Of a DNA stretch of 62,013 bases, positions 17,494-25,863 are shown piece by piece. The stretch spans positions 1-62,013 of the forward strand of contig CADEER010000005.1 in NCBI GenBank assembly GCA_902826395.1, read 5' to 3'. Positions within the stretch are counted from its first letter, which is position 1; every line of letters starts with the position of its first letter. The notes beneath the pieces were generated by a model that worked only from the letters and a program-made list of their open reading frames with translations, was not told the DNA's origin and ran no database searches. The DNA is from an uncultured bacterium. Its GTDB lineage: Bacteria > Desulfobacterota > Binatia > HRBIN30 > CADEER01. The position numbers and the translations under genes are program-made.

Positions 17494-19530
17494 ATGTATT
17501 GTGAGTTCTACGGAATGCGGGAGAGACCGTTCAACGTTACGGCCGACCCGAAGTTCCTCTATCTCAACGCGCGCTATCGCGAGGCGCTGGCGTCGCTTCA
17601 CTACGGAGTCACGCAGCGCAAGGGCTTCATCACCCTGATCGGAGAGGCGGGCACCGGTAAGACGACACTCCTGAAGAAGCTGCTGAACGATCTCGACCCG
17701 AACACGAGGACGGTGTTCGTCTTCAACACCAACGTCACCTTCGACGAGATCCTGGAGTACATCTTTGCCGAGTTCGACCTGCCGGTGCACAACGGCAAGC
17801 GCCTCTACATGCTGCAGCGGCTGAACGCGTTCCTCCTCGACGAGCTGCGCGAGGGGCGCAACGTGGCGCTGCTCGTCGACGAGGCGCAGGACCTCGATTA
17901 CTCGGTGATGGAGGACTTGCGCCTGCTGTCGAACCTCGAGACGTCGAAGGAGAAGATTCTCCAGATCGTACTCGCCGGCCAGCCGGAGTTGGGGCAGAAG
18001 CTGACGAACCCGAGTCTGCGGCAGTTGCGGCAGCGGGTCGCGGTGAACTGTCGCTTGATGCCTCTGACGCGTGAGGAGCTGGCGGAGTACATCCAGTCGC
18101 GACTGAGCTCGGCCGGCTGTACGGATCCGCAGCTCTTTTCGCGGGACGCCGTCGAGCGTGTCTACGAGATCTCGGCCGGCATCCCACGGATCGTCAATGT
18201 CGTCTGCGACAACGCTTTGGTGATCGGCTACGCGATGGGCAAGAAGCGCCTCAACGCCGAGGTGATCGACGAGGCGGCTGCGGACCTGATCGCCACCGAA
18301 GGCGCGCCCGAAGTGATGGCGGCGACGGCGGGCGCCCGCCCGGTCGCCGAGGTGGCGGCCCGCTCGCGTTGGCTGTCGCCGCGCGGCGTCATGGCGGTAG
18401 TCGCGGCGGCTCTGCTGATCGGGCTGGCGTCGGTCGGACGCACCTTTTGGAAGGACGGCTTCATGACCAGTGTCGGCGAAACTCCATCGCTGGAAGTGGT
18501 CCAGCCCGGCATCTCCGACCCTTATCCTCCAGTGGCGAGTGGCAGGCAGCCAATGGCACCGGCGCAGCGACCGGACGTCGCCGAGCGAAGGCCGCTGCGC
18601 GAATACCCGGAATACGTTCGACCCGGTGAAAGTGCCGATGATCGACGTCCCGCGTCCGGGGGTTACGAGGAGCGCAGAGAAGAGGTAGGCGCCGGAGCGG
18701 TCGGCATCGGTGATCTGACCGAGCCGCAAGACCTTCCCGACCAGTCACCGCCGGAACCGTACGCCGCCGAGGCGGGTGCTGGACTTGAAAGATCTGCGGC
18801 CGCCGATCGGCATCTGGCGGCCGCGGCGCCCGATTCGGAAGAGCGACCCGGCGGCGCTAGCGAGGAAATGGTGGAGGCGCCGCCACAGGTCGCCGCCGCG
18901 CAGCCGCTCGACGATGCTGTCGCGGAGCCCGAGAGCGAGGCGGCGGACATCCAACAGCCGGCATGGGACAACGTCGGCGACCCGGCAGTCGAGATCGACG
19001 TGCCGCTGGCCGAGCCGACACCGCCGGCAGCGGGTGAGCGCGACGAGGAGAGCGAGGGGCCGACGCGAATGCGTTTGGCACTCAATCGATACGAGTACGT
19101 GCAGGTAGTGCCCGAGGACTCGATTTCCGAGATCGCCATCCGCCACTACGGCCAGGCCAGCCCGACGATTCTCGACTTGATGAAAATGGCCAACCCCAAG
19201 GTGCAGGACATCAACCACATCTCGCCCGGGCAGACCCTGCGGCTGCCGCAACTCGACCAGGGGCTCGTGCTGCTGAAGCAGTCCGACGGGCAATACGGAC
19301 TGATGCTGATTTCGCTGACCTCGCAGGGCCAGGCGCACGAGATCCGCTCGGCGCTGCGGCGCCAGGGGTTCGGCGCGCGCGTGTCGCCCGCCGAATTGGG
19401 CGGTGGGCGAGATGTTTGGCGCGTCATCGTCGGCGATATCGAGAGCCGTGACGTCGCGCTCCAGGTTGGAGCCGACTTGCAGCAGTTGTTCCGCCGCGAC
19501 AGGCGCATCTCGGCGATGGCGCAGCCGTGA
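17494..19530 (+). CDS. ExeA-like AAA+ ATPase with membrane anchor and LysM-like and SPOR-like C-terminal regions
   Basis: A 678-residue protein. Residues 1-270 are an ExeA/GspA-type ATPase (starting MYCEFYGMRERPFNVTADP) with Walker A GEAGTGKTTLLKK and Walker B VALLVDEAQDL. It resembles the ATPase usually encoded in exosortase-associated EPS loci. A single membrane segment (about 293-312) is followed by a long Pro/Glu/Ala-rich linker. Residues 530-585 resemble a LysM module (VPEDSISEIAIRHYG, ISPGQTLRLP), and the last 80 residues a SPOR-like fold. Topology would place the ATPase in the cytoplasm and the LysM-SPOR part in the periplasm on peptidoglycan. It may link export energy or assembly to the cell wall. 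Confidence 0.85.
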   Translation: MYCEFYGMRERPFNVTADPKFLYLNARYREALASLHYGVTQRKGFITLIGEAGTGKTTLLKKLLNDLDPNTRTVFVFNTNVTFDEILEYIFAEFDLPVHNGKRLYMLQRLNAFLLDELREGRNVALLVDEAQDLDYSVMEDLRLLSNLETSKEKILQIVLAGQPELGQKLTNPSLRQLRQRVAVNCRLMPLTREELAEYIQSRLSSAGCTDPQLFSRDAVERVYEISAGIPRIVNVVCDNALVIGYAMGKKRLNAEVIDEAAADLIATEGAPEVMAATAGARPVAEVAARSRWLSPRGVMAVVAAALLIGLASVGRTFWKDGFMTSVGETPSLEVVQPGISDPYPPVASGRQPMAPAQRPDVAERRPLREYPEYVRPGESADDRRPASGGYEERREEVGAGAVGIGDLTEPQDLPDQSPPEPYAAEAGAGLERSAAADRHLAAAAPDSEERPGGASEEMVEAPPQVAAAQPLDDAVAEPESEAADIQQPAWDNVGDPAVEIDVPLAEPTPPAAGERDEESEGPTRMRLALNRYEYVQVVPEDSISEIAIRHYGQASPTILDLMKMANPKVQDINHISPGQTLRLPQLDQGLVLLKQSDGQYGLMLISLTSQGQAHEIRSALRRQGFGARVSPAELGGGRDVWRVIVGDIESRDVALQVGADLQQLFRRDRRISAMAQP

Positions 19531-19556
19531 GCGGATTCAGAGCAGAGGTCGACGAG

Positions 19557-20066
19557 ATGTCGACGATCGAGAGCGAGTGGTTCGTCGTGCGCAGCAAGCC
19601 GCGCCGGGAGGAGTACGCACAGCGCCAGTTGATTCGCCGTGGTGTCGAGACCTTCTTGCCGCGCATCGCGGAGCGCGGCAAAGCGCGCCGCGGCGAGCCG
19701 GTGGTGAGCCCGTTATTCCCCGGCTACCTGTTCGCGCGTCTCGACCTCGAGACCCAGTACACGTCCGTGATCTGGACGCCGGGTGTGCATTCGATGGTGT
19801 CCTTTGGCGGCACGCCGGTTCCCCTCGAGACGGAAGTTCTCGACTTCCTGCGCCGGCGGTGCGGTAGCCACGGATTGATCGTGGCGACGCCGCGCTTTGA
19901 GCCTGGTCAGGAGGTGCGGGTCGTCGACGGCCCCCTGGCGGGACTGCACGGCATCGTGCAGGAGCGCGTCAGCGGACGGGCTCGCGTTCGAGTGCTGATG
20001 GAGCTGCTGCGACGGCGCACACAGGTGACGCTGCCGCTCGATCTCCTGGAGAGTGTCGCGAGCTGA
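19557..20066 (+). CDS. NusG/RfaH-like transcription antitermination protein
   Basis: A 169-residue protein with an NGN domain opening SEWFVVRSKPRREEYAQRQL and LFPGYLFARLDLE, then a KOW segment (FEPGQEVRVVDGPLAGLHGIV). Such specialised NusG paralogues (RfaH, UpxY, LoaP) ride with RNA polymerase and allow transcription through long surface-polysaccharide operons. ATG 19557 follows AGAGG and fits the family N-terminus; a GTG at 19527 that overlaps the previous stop would add ten residues. Its place at the head of about 38 kb of same-strand genes supports this role. I could not identify an ops-like recruitment element. Confidence 0.9.
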   Translation: MSTIESEWFVVRSKPRREEYAQRQLIRRGVETFLPRIAERGKARRGEPVVSPLFPGYLFARLDLETQYTSVIWTPGVHSMVSFGGTPVPLETEVLDFLRRRCGSHGLIVATPRFEPGQEVRVVDGPLAGLHGIVQERVSGRARVRVLMELLRRRTQVTLPLDLLESVAS

Positions 20067-20371
20067 AGAGCGGCGAGCTGAGTGATGAGTTTTCGTTTCG
20101 ACGCACTATCCGGAGTTGGTGAGCCGCGCTGCGGGCTTGGCAGTGCGAGCATGCCAGGCGTGCCGTCGGAAGGGGGATCCGCAGGCGGAGCTTCGATCGT
20201 TCTTTGAGATCGGGCCGCCCGGCACCGAGCCACTTGGCCGGTGAGCGGATGGAGGCCGGCCGATTGTGCAAGCGGCCGGAAAATCAGGTGTCAGATGGGG
20301 ACTCGTGGCAGAGGGGGCGGAGCTATGTGCCGGCGACGGGCGAAACGAACACGGGAGGTCTGGTCGGGCTG
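20067..20371. other. Intergenic leader before the first sulfatase-like gene
   Basis: About 305 bases if the next gene starts at ATG 20372. The frame is open upstream, and an ATG at 20249 would shorten the gap to 182 bases. I see no terminator hairpin and no sigma-54 element with correct spacing. TGGCA and TGCCA form a weak inverted pair near 20140-20155. This is a natural place for an antiterminator-responsive leader. Confidence 0.4.
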
Positions 20372-22150
20372 ATGGGAAAGTTCATCATGGGCGCTTTGGT
20401 CGGCGCATTTGGCGGGGCAGTCAGCGGTGCGATTCTGGGAGTAGGCGAATCGATACTGGTGACTTGGACCTCGGCGGCGGCCGAGGAGTACTGGCTGTTT
20501 CTGTTCTCGGTCCTCTCGTACGGAGCGATCGGCGCTTTGATCGGGGTCGGCGCGGCGGTTGCGTGGCAGTTGGTGCGCCGCGGCAAGGCGGGCAATTTCG
20601 AGGCGACGCAGCTGGCGGCGGGGTTGGGATTCTTGTTCCCGGCGCTGTTCGTGGTCCGCTACCACGTCGCAAAACGCATCTTCAACGAGCAGCTCGGCTT
20701 CGGCACTTCGAGCGGCTTGATCGCTCACGTTCTGATCCTTCTCGGATCCATCGTCGCAGCGCTGATGGTGGTGGGCCTGGTGCGGGTCCTCTACCGGCGT
20801 TTTGGTGCCGCCGGGCCGGTGATCGGCTTCGCGAGTGCCGCGTTGGTCACCTTGGTGGTTGGCGCGGTCGCCGGCTCGAGCGCCGAGGCAGCGCCGACGC
20901 GTCAGGCGCGCGCGGATCCTTCGCGACCCAACGTCGTTCTGATCGTCGCCGACACTTTGCGCGCCGACTCGGTGGTCGAGCGAGCTCGACAGGCCCCGGA
21001 CGGCGGGTTGGCCCGTCTGCGGGCCGACGGCATTTCCTTCGAAAGAGCGCACGCGCAGGCATCGTGGACGCGGCCCTCCGTGGCGAGCATTCTCACTTCC
21101 CTTTACCCGAGCTCGCACGGGGCCGTGCACAAGATGGATTTTCTCTCCAACCGGGTGCAGACGCTCGCTGAAGTACTCGGCAACGCGGGATTCTGGACGA
21201 GCGGGTTCACCACCAACATCAACGTCGCGCCCATCTTCAATCTCAATCAGGGCTTCGGCGAGTTCGCCTATCTCGAGCCGAGCTTCTACTTTGGTGCTAC
21301 GGATTCGGCGACCAAGCTCGTGATCTACAAGACGCTGCGAACCCTGCGCGAGCGTTTCTTCGCGAACCGCGTGTTCTACGAGCACTTTTATCAGGACGCC
21401 GCTGTGGTCAACACGAGGTTCACCGAATGGTTGGCAGAGGGCCCGCCGCGGCCGTTCTTTCTGTTTCTGCACTATATGGACCCGCACGACCCGTACTTCG
21501 ATCATCCGTACAATGGGAAGGGCGTCGCCCGTGTCACCAACCCTTCGCCTGCCGCAGAACGTCGCGATGAGCTCCGTCAGTTGTATCTCGAGGGGGTCGC
21601 CTATCTCGACGGCCACCTGGCAACTCTGATCGAGAAGCTCGACGCGGCAGGTCTGTACGAGAGCAGCGTCGTGATCTTCACCTCCGACCATGGCGAGGAG
21701 TTCCACGAACACGATGGGTGGTGGCATGGCACCACTCTGTACGGTGAGCAGCTGCACGTTCCGCTGATCATCAAGCTGCCCGGCAATGCCCAGGGTGGTA
21801 CGCAGCGCAAGGATCCGGCGCGCAGCATCGACATCGCGCCGTCGATTCTCGGCGCCGCGGGGGTTGAGACACCGGAAGGCTTTCAAGGGATAGACCTCAT
21901 GCGCGAGCGCGTCGAGGAACCGCTCATCGCCGAGGAGGATCTCGAGGGCAATCGGATCTTCTCGATTCTCGACGGCGAGTGGAAGCTGATCATCGCCAAC
22001 GCCGACAATCCGCGCGGCTTGGCGCCGACCGAGCTGTACAACCTCGCCAGCGATCCGCAAGAGAAGAACAATCTTGCACCGACGCAGGCGGAGAAGGTCG
22101 CTGAGCTGGAAGCCAAGCTGCGTTCAATGCTGCCGCCGGGGACACTGTAA
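20372..22150 (+). CDS. Membrane sulfatase-like alkaline-phosphatase-superfamily protein
   Basis: About 592 residues from ATG 20372, preceded by GGGAGG; an ATG at 20249 would add 41 polar residues. The N-terminal 170 residues contain several hydrophobic segments (LMGALVGAFGG-type helices). The periplasmic domain begins PNVVLIVADTLRADS, whose Asp is a metal ligand. The nucleophile region is SWTRPSVASILTSLYPSSHG, with Thr where FGly sulfatases have Cys and no following Arg. The second metal site is FTSDHGEEFHEHDGWWHG. It therefore resembles Thr-type transferases or phosphodiesterases more than true sulfatases. A glycan or lipid phospho-substituent is a likely target. It ends three bases before the next gene of the same superfamily. 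Confidence 0.85.
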   Translation: MGKFIMGALVGAFGGAVSGAILGVGESILVTWTSAAAEEYWLFLFSVLSYGAIGALIGVGAAVAWQLVRRGKAGNFEATQLAAGLGFLFPALFVVRYHVAKRIFNEQLGFGTSSGLIAHVLILLGSIVAALMVVGLVRVLYRRFGAAGPVIGFASAALVTLVVGAVAGSSAEAAPTRQARADPSRPNVVLIVADTLRADSVVERARQAPDGGLARLRADGISFERAHAQASWTRPSVASILTSLYPSSHGAVHKMDFLSNRVQTLAEVLGNAGFWTSGFTTNINVAPIFNLNQGFGEFAYLEPSFYFGATDSATKLVIYKTLRTLRERFFANRVFYEHFYQDAAVVNTRFTEWLAEGPPRPFFLFLHYMDPHDPYFDHPYNGKGVARVTNPSPAAERRDELRQLYLEGVAYLDGHLATLIEKLDAAGLYESSVVIFTSDHGEEFHEHDGWWHGTTLYGEQLHVPLIIKLPGNAQGGTQRKDPARSIDIAPSILGAAGVETPEGFQGIDLMRERVEEPLIAEEDLEGNRIFSILDGEWKLIIANADNPRGLAPTELYNLASDPQEKNNLAPTQAEKVAELEAKLRSMLPPGTL

Positions 22151-22153
22151 GCG

Positions 22154-23821
22154 GTGTTTCTGATCGTCGGTCTGGACGGCGCGACGCTCGATCTGGTGCA
22201 ACCCTGGGTCGAGTCGGGGGATCTCCCGCATCTCGGCGCCCTGATGGAGCGCGGTGCCTGGGGGCAGCTCATGGCGCCGATGCCCCCGGTGACCTTTCCG
22301 AGCTGGACCACGTTCATGACCGGAGTGAACCCGGGGCGGCACGGCATCTTCGATTTCACGCGTCGTGACGGCGGCGGCTACTCGGTGCGCTTCGTCAATG
22401 CGACCTTCCGCAAGGCGCCGACGATCTGGCGAATGTTGAGCGACGCCGGCCAGCGCGTTTGCTCGCTCGGTATCCCGGGGAACTATCCGCCGGAGGCGGT
22501 CAACGGGTACACGCTGAGCGGCTTCGATACACCAGTCACGACGCGGGCCGACGCGAGCTTCGCCTATCCGCCGTCGTTCGCGGCCGAGGTCGAGCGCGGA
22601 GGCGGATTTCCGTTCGCGGACTTTCAGGAGTTCTCCGTCGGGCCAGGTTGGCATCGCGGTGCCGTCGAGGCCATGCAGAGAGGCATCGAGCGCAAGACCG
22701 AGTTGGCCAGGGATCTTCTCCGCCGCGAGCGGTTCGATTGCTTCATGTTGCTGTTCGGAGAGTCGGATACAGCGGCGCACCACTTCTGGAGCACGCACGA
22801 CCGCGAGTCTCCGCGTTTCGATTCGGCGCTGCGCGACGAGCTAGGCGATGTCGTACGCCTCGTCTATCGGCGGCTGGATGAAGCGCTCGGCAAGCTGATG
22901 GATGCCGCAGGGGCGCGTCACGTGTTGATCGCGTCCGATCACGGATTCGGCGGCGTCGGCGATGTCGGTCTGTATCTCAACCGCTGGCTTGCGCAGCAGG
23001 GCTTTCTGTCTTGGCGGTCGCGTTCACGGACGGCGGGGTTGGCCGGGCGCGTGCGCGGCGCGGCGGTGGCGGCAATCCCTGAGCGATGGCAGGCGCCGCT
23101 GTTTCGCATCGGTGGCGGCCGCGTCGCGGGTGCGATCGAGTCGCGCGTGCGGTTCGGCGGGATCGACTGGACTTCGACGCGGGCGTTTTCGGAGGAGTTG
23201 AATTACAACCCGTCGATCTGGCTGAACGTCGCCGGACGGGATGCGCAGGGAGTCGTCGCGGCAAGCGACTACCGGCATGTCTGCGCCGAGCTGAGCGCAC
23301 GTCTGATGGAGTGGCGCGATCCCGAATCAGAGGCGCCGGTGGTGCGCCGAGTGTGGCATCGCGACGAACTGTACGAGGGCGACCATGTGCAGTGGGCACC
23401 CGACCTGACTCTCGAACTGGAGACGCCGCGGGGATACTCGTACATGTGTCTGCCGAGTCTCGCCACGGCGGGCGCGTCGATCGTGAAGCTGGAGGGCGCG
23501 GCGCTGCGCGGCGGCAAGCTGACCGGGATGTCGGGCAGCCATCGCCGCGAGGGGATCTTCGTGTTGGCCGGCGAGGGCGTGACACCAGGTCGTGTGCGCG
23601 GCGCGAGGATGATGGATATGACCCCCACCGTCCTCTCGTTGCTCCGACAGCCGGTCAGCGATTGCTTCGATGGACGCGCCCTCGACTGCGTCAGTGGCGC
23701 CATGGGCGTGACGCACGGCGGCGTCGCGCCCAGCTCTTTGAAAACGATGCCGGAGAACTACTACGATGAAAATGCCGAAACGCAGTTGCGCGAGCGCCTC
23801 GAACGCCTCGGGTATCTGTGA
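22154..23821 (+). CDS. Type I phosphodiesterase / nucleotide pyrophosphatase family protein
   Basis: A 555-residue protein starting at GTG 22154. FLIVGLDGATLDLVQPW opens the domain, with Asp as metal ligand. MPPVTFPSWTTFMTGVNPGRHG carries the Thr nucleophile in the pattern of nucleotide pyrophosphatase/phosphodiesterases. LIASDHGFGGVG provides the second metal site. There is no signal peptide or membrane segment, unlike the neighbouring sulfatase-like proteins, so it probably acts in the cytoplasm. Relatives are common in EPS and O-antigen loci, where they may hydrolyse nucleotide-sugar or phosphodiester intermediates; the substrate here is unknown. Confidence 0.85.
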   Translation: MFLIVGLDGATLDLVQPWVESGDLPHLGALMERGAWGQLMAPMPPVTFPSWTTFMTGVNPGRHGIFDFTRRDGGGYSVRFVNATFRKAPTIWRMLSDAGQRVCSLGIPGNYPPEAVNGYTLSGFDTPVTTRADASFAYPPSFAAEVERGGGFPFADFQEFSVGPGWHRGAVEAMQRGIERKTELARDLLRRERFDCFMLLFGESDTAAHHFWSTHDRESPRFDSALRDELGDVVRLVYRRLDEALGKLMDAAGARHVLIASDHGFGGVGDVGLYLNRWLAQQGFLSWRSRSRTAGLAGRVRGAAVAAIPERWQAPLFRIGGGRVAGAIESRVRFGGIDWTSTRAFSEELNYNPSIWLNVAGRDAQGVVAASDYRHVCAELSARLMEWRDPESEAPVVRRVWHRDELYEGDHVQWAPDLTLELETPRGYSYMCLPSLATAGASIVKLEGAALRGGKLTGMSGSHRREGIFVLAGEGVTPGRVRGARMMDMTPTVLSLLRQPVSDCFDGRALDCVSGAMGVTHGGVAPSSLKTMPENYYDENAETQLRERLERLGYL

Positions 23822-23850
23822 CGAGCGAACGGACTGACAAGACGGTGTAG

Positions 23851-25833
23851 ATGGACGGACATCGAAAGTATCGGATCGCCATGGTGGCGGCGTGTCCTTT
23901 TCCGAGTTTGCGCGGTTCGCAAGCGCTGATTCGGGAGTTGTCGGAAGCGCTCGCAAGCCGCGGCCACGACGTGCACGTCGTCACGTATCCTTCGGCGCAG
24001 CATCTGGCGCCGGTGGAACGCATGTCGATTCATCGAATCCCGCGCCTGCCGCTGATGGCGACGGCGCCGGGTCCGATCGGTCTGCAGAAGATCTTGTTCG
24101 ACCTGTTGTTGATCTGGGTCCTGTGGAGGGTAGTGCGGCGCTATCGGATCGACGTGATCCACGCTCACAACGTCGATGCACCGCTCGTATCATACGCGGT
24201 GCGGCTGCTGACGCGGGTCCCGGTCGTCTATCACGCCCACAACGCGATGGTTGACGAGCTTCCGTATTATTTCGAACGCGGCTGGGCGCGGCGACTGGCG
24301 CGGGTGATCGGAGGCCGCATCGACGGTCGGGTCGCGGCTTGGTCGGATTACACCCTTGCTCTCTCGTCACGCCTCGGAGCGTACCTGAGCGTACGGGGGG
24401 CGGCTGCGAAGACCGCTGTCGTGCCACCCGCTGTCTTTCCGAGCGAGGTGCGCGGCGCGGCGCAGCGCGCGATGAGCGGTGCGGCGCGCATTGCGTATGC
24501 CGGCAACCTGGACCGCTACCAGAACATCGACTGCCTGCTCGAGGCATTCGAGCGGGTCTGTGCCGCCGAGCCGCGATCGCGCCTCCTGCTGTTGTTGCAC
24601 CAGGCCGCCCATCCGGGGCTGCGCGAACGGATGAAGGATCTGGCGGCTCGGCCGGGAGTTTCGGTGCGTGTGGTGGGGACTCACGGCGCCGTGGTCAAGG
24701 AGTTGCGCCGTGCCGACGTGCTCGTCTGTCCACGGACATCCTGGTCGGGGTTCCCGATCAAGACTCTGAACTACATGGCCGCCGGCCGACCGATCGTTCA
24801 GGCGCGGTCGAGCGCCCACGGGTTGACCGAGGGAGTGACGGCGCTCCTCTTCGACGACGACGATCCGAGCGCCCTGGCCAAGTCGATCCTGCGAATCGTA
24901 CGCGATCCGGAGCTCGGCGAACGGCTGGGGCAGGCTTCGATGGAGTTGGCGGCGAGGCTCCACGTCTGGCCCGTGGTGTTGCCGGAGATCGAAGGAGCCT
25001 ACCGGGCCGTAGTCGCTGATGAAGATTCTGCGAGCCGAAGAAAAAGCGAGACTCTTGTTGAGAGAGTCGATAGGATGGACGCGATGCGCAGGAGTGAAAC
25101 ACGGCAACTCGCCTCTCCCGGTCCCGACACTCGTCGCGGGAGGCCGATATTTGCCAGCATGTTGGCAGGCTTAGCGCTCCTCGGCTGCGCCGCTAAGGAG
25201 CCCCCGGTGGCGCCGCTGCCGGACATTCCAGCTCCGGCGGTCCCGGGCGCCGCACAGGCCGACGCAAACTACAAAATCGAGCCCGGCGATCAGCTGCGGG
25301 TGAAGTTCACGTTCCACCCCGAATTGGACGTCAAGGTGCCGGTTGCGCCGGACGGTAACATCTCGATTCCAGGCGTTGGCGAGTTGCCCGCCGCGGGCAA
25401 GACGGTCGACGAGGTGGCCGGGGAAGTCGAGCGCATGTCATCGGAGCAGCTCCGCGACCCCGAAGTCACAGTTATCGTTGCGGAATTTGGCGAGCGAGTG
25501 GTGTACGTGACAGGCGAGGTGCGGCTGCCTGGACCGGTGCAGTACCGCGAGGGGATGACGCCGCTCGAGGCGATCCTCGACCGCGGTGGATTCACCGAGG
25601 TGGCGCGCGTGGACAGCGTGTTGCATTTGCACCCGAACGGCGCGACGTACGAGACGAAGCGGCTGGACTACTCGACGAACGTCAACGAAGCCGAGCAGGA
25701 GATGGCGACTCTCGAGGTCTACGACACGATCATCGTCCCGCGAACTTTCATCGGCGACGCGAACGCGTTTGTCCGCTTGTATATTCGGGGCCTGTTGCCG
25801 ACAATGCCTCGCGTCGGCGTTAGCCTCGATTAG
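23851..25833 (+). CDS. Family 4 glycosyltransferase fused in frame to Wza-like export lipoprotein
   Basis: One uninterrupted frame of 660 codons. Residues 1-395 form a GT4-type transferase: RIAMVAACPFPSLRGSQALI at the start, an acceptor domain, RIAYAGNLDRYQNIDCLL, and the donor-site stretch SGFPIKTLNYMAAGRPIV, where the usual EX7E glutamates are replaced. Residues 409-660 are a polysaccharide export protein with its own lipoprotein signal (see separate entry). A signal peptide in the middle of a cytoplasmic enzyme is odd. Either translation restarts at 25075, the stop codon between two genes has been lost, or an error in the sequence removed it. The GT assignment itself is secure. Confidence 0.85.
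   Translation: MDGHRKYRIAMVAACPFPSLRGSQALIRELSEALASRGHDVHVVTYPSAQHLAPVERMSIHRIPRLPLMATAPGPIGLQKILFDLLLIWVLWRVVRRYRIDVIHAHNVDAPLVSYAVRLLTRVPVVYHAHNAMVDELPYYFERGWARRLARVIGGRIDGRVAAWSDYTLALSSRLGAYLSVRGAAAKTAVVPPAVFPSEVRGAAQRAMSGAARIAYAGNLDRYQNIDCLLEAFERVCAAEPRSRLLLLLHQAAHPGLRERMKDLAARPGVSVRVVGTHGAVVKELRRADVLVCPRTSWSGFPIKTLNYMAAGRPIVQARSSAHGLTEGVTALLFDDDDPSALAKSILRIVRDPELGERLGQASMELAARLHVWPVVLPEIEGAYRAVVADEDSASRRKSETLVERVDRMDAMRRSETRQLASPGPDTRRGRPIFASMLAGLALLGCAAKEPPVAPLPDIPAPAVPGAAQADANYKIEPGDQLRVKFTFHPELDVKVPVAPDGNISIPGVGELPAAGKTVDEVAGEVERMSSEQLRDPEVTVIVAEFGERVVYVTGEVRLPGPVQYREGMTPLEAILDRGGFTEVARVDSVLHLHPNGATYETKRLDYSTNVNEAEQEMATLEVYDTIIVPRTFIGDANAFVRLYIRGLLPTMPRVGVSLD
25075..25833 (+). CDS. 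Wza-like polysaccharide export lipoprotein (internal start)
   Basis: This 252-residue segment shares the frame of the preceding glycosyltransferase. The ATG at 25075 follows GAGAGAG and GATAGG, a fair ribosome binding site; another ATG lies at 25084. A signal peptide ends in lipobox ALLGC (Cys about residue 38). The export domain reads NYKIEPGDQLRVKFTFHPEL, followed by VPVAPDGNISIPGVGEL, and a SLBB-like segment contains VYVTGEVRLPGPVQYREG. Wza-type proteins form the outer-membrane exit channel for EPS. At about 215 mature residues it is shorter than Wza and is the reduced form typical of EPS loci. It sits just before the Wzz-like gene. Confidence 0.85.
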   Translation: MDAMRRSETRQLASPGPDTRRGRPIFASMLAGLALLGCAAKEPPVAPLPDIPAPAVPGAAQADANYKIEPGDQLRVKFTFHPELDVKVPVAPDGNISIPGVGELPAAGKTVDEVAGEVERMSSEQLRDPEVTVIVAEFGERVVYVTGEVRLPGPVQYREGMTPLEAILDRGGFTEVARVDSVLHLHPNGATYETKRLDYSTNVNEAEQEMATLEVYDTIIVPRTFIGDANAFVRLYIRGLLPTMPRVGVSLD

Positions 25834-25863
25834 TCATTCGCACAGGAAGGTTGACCGATACAG

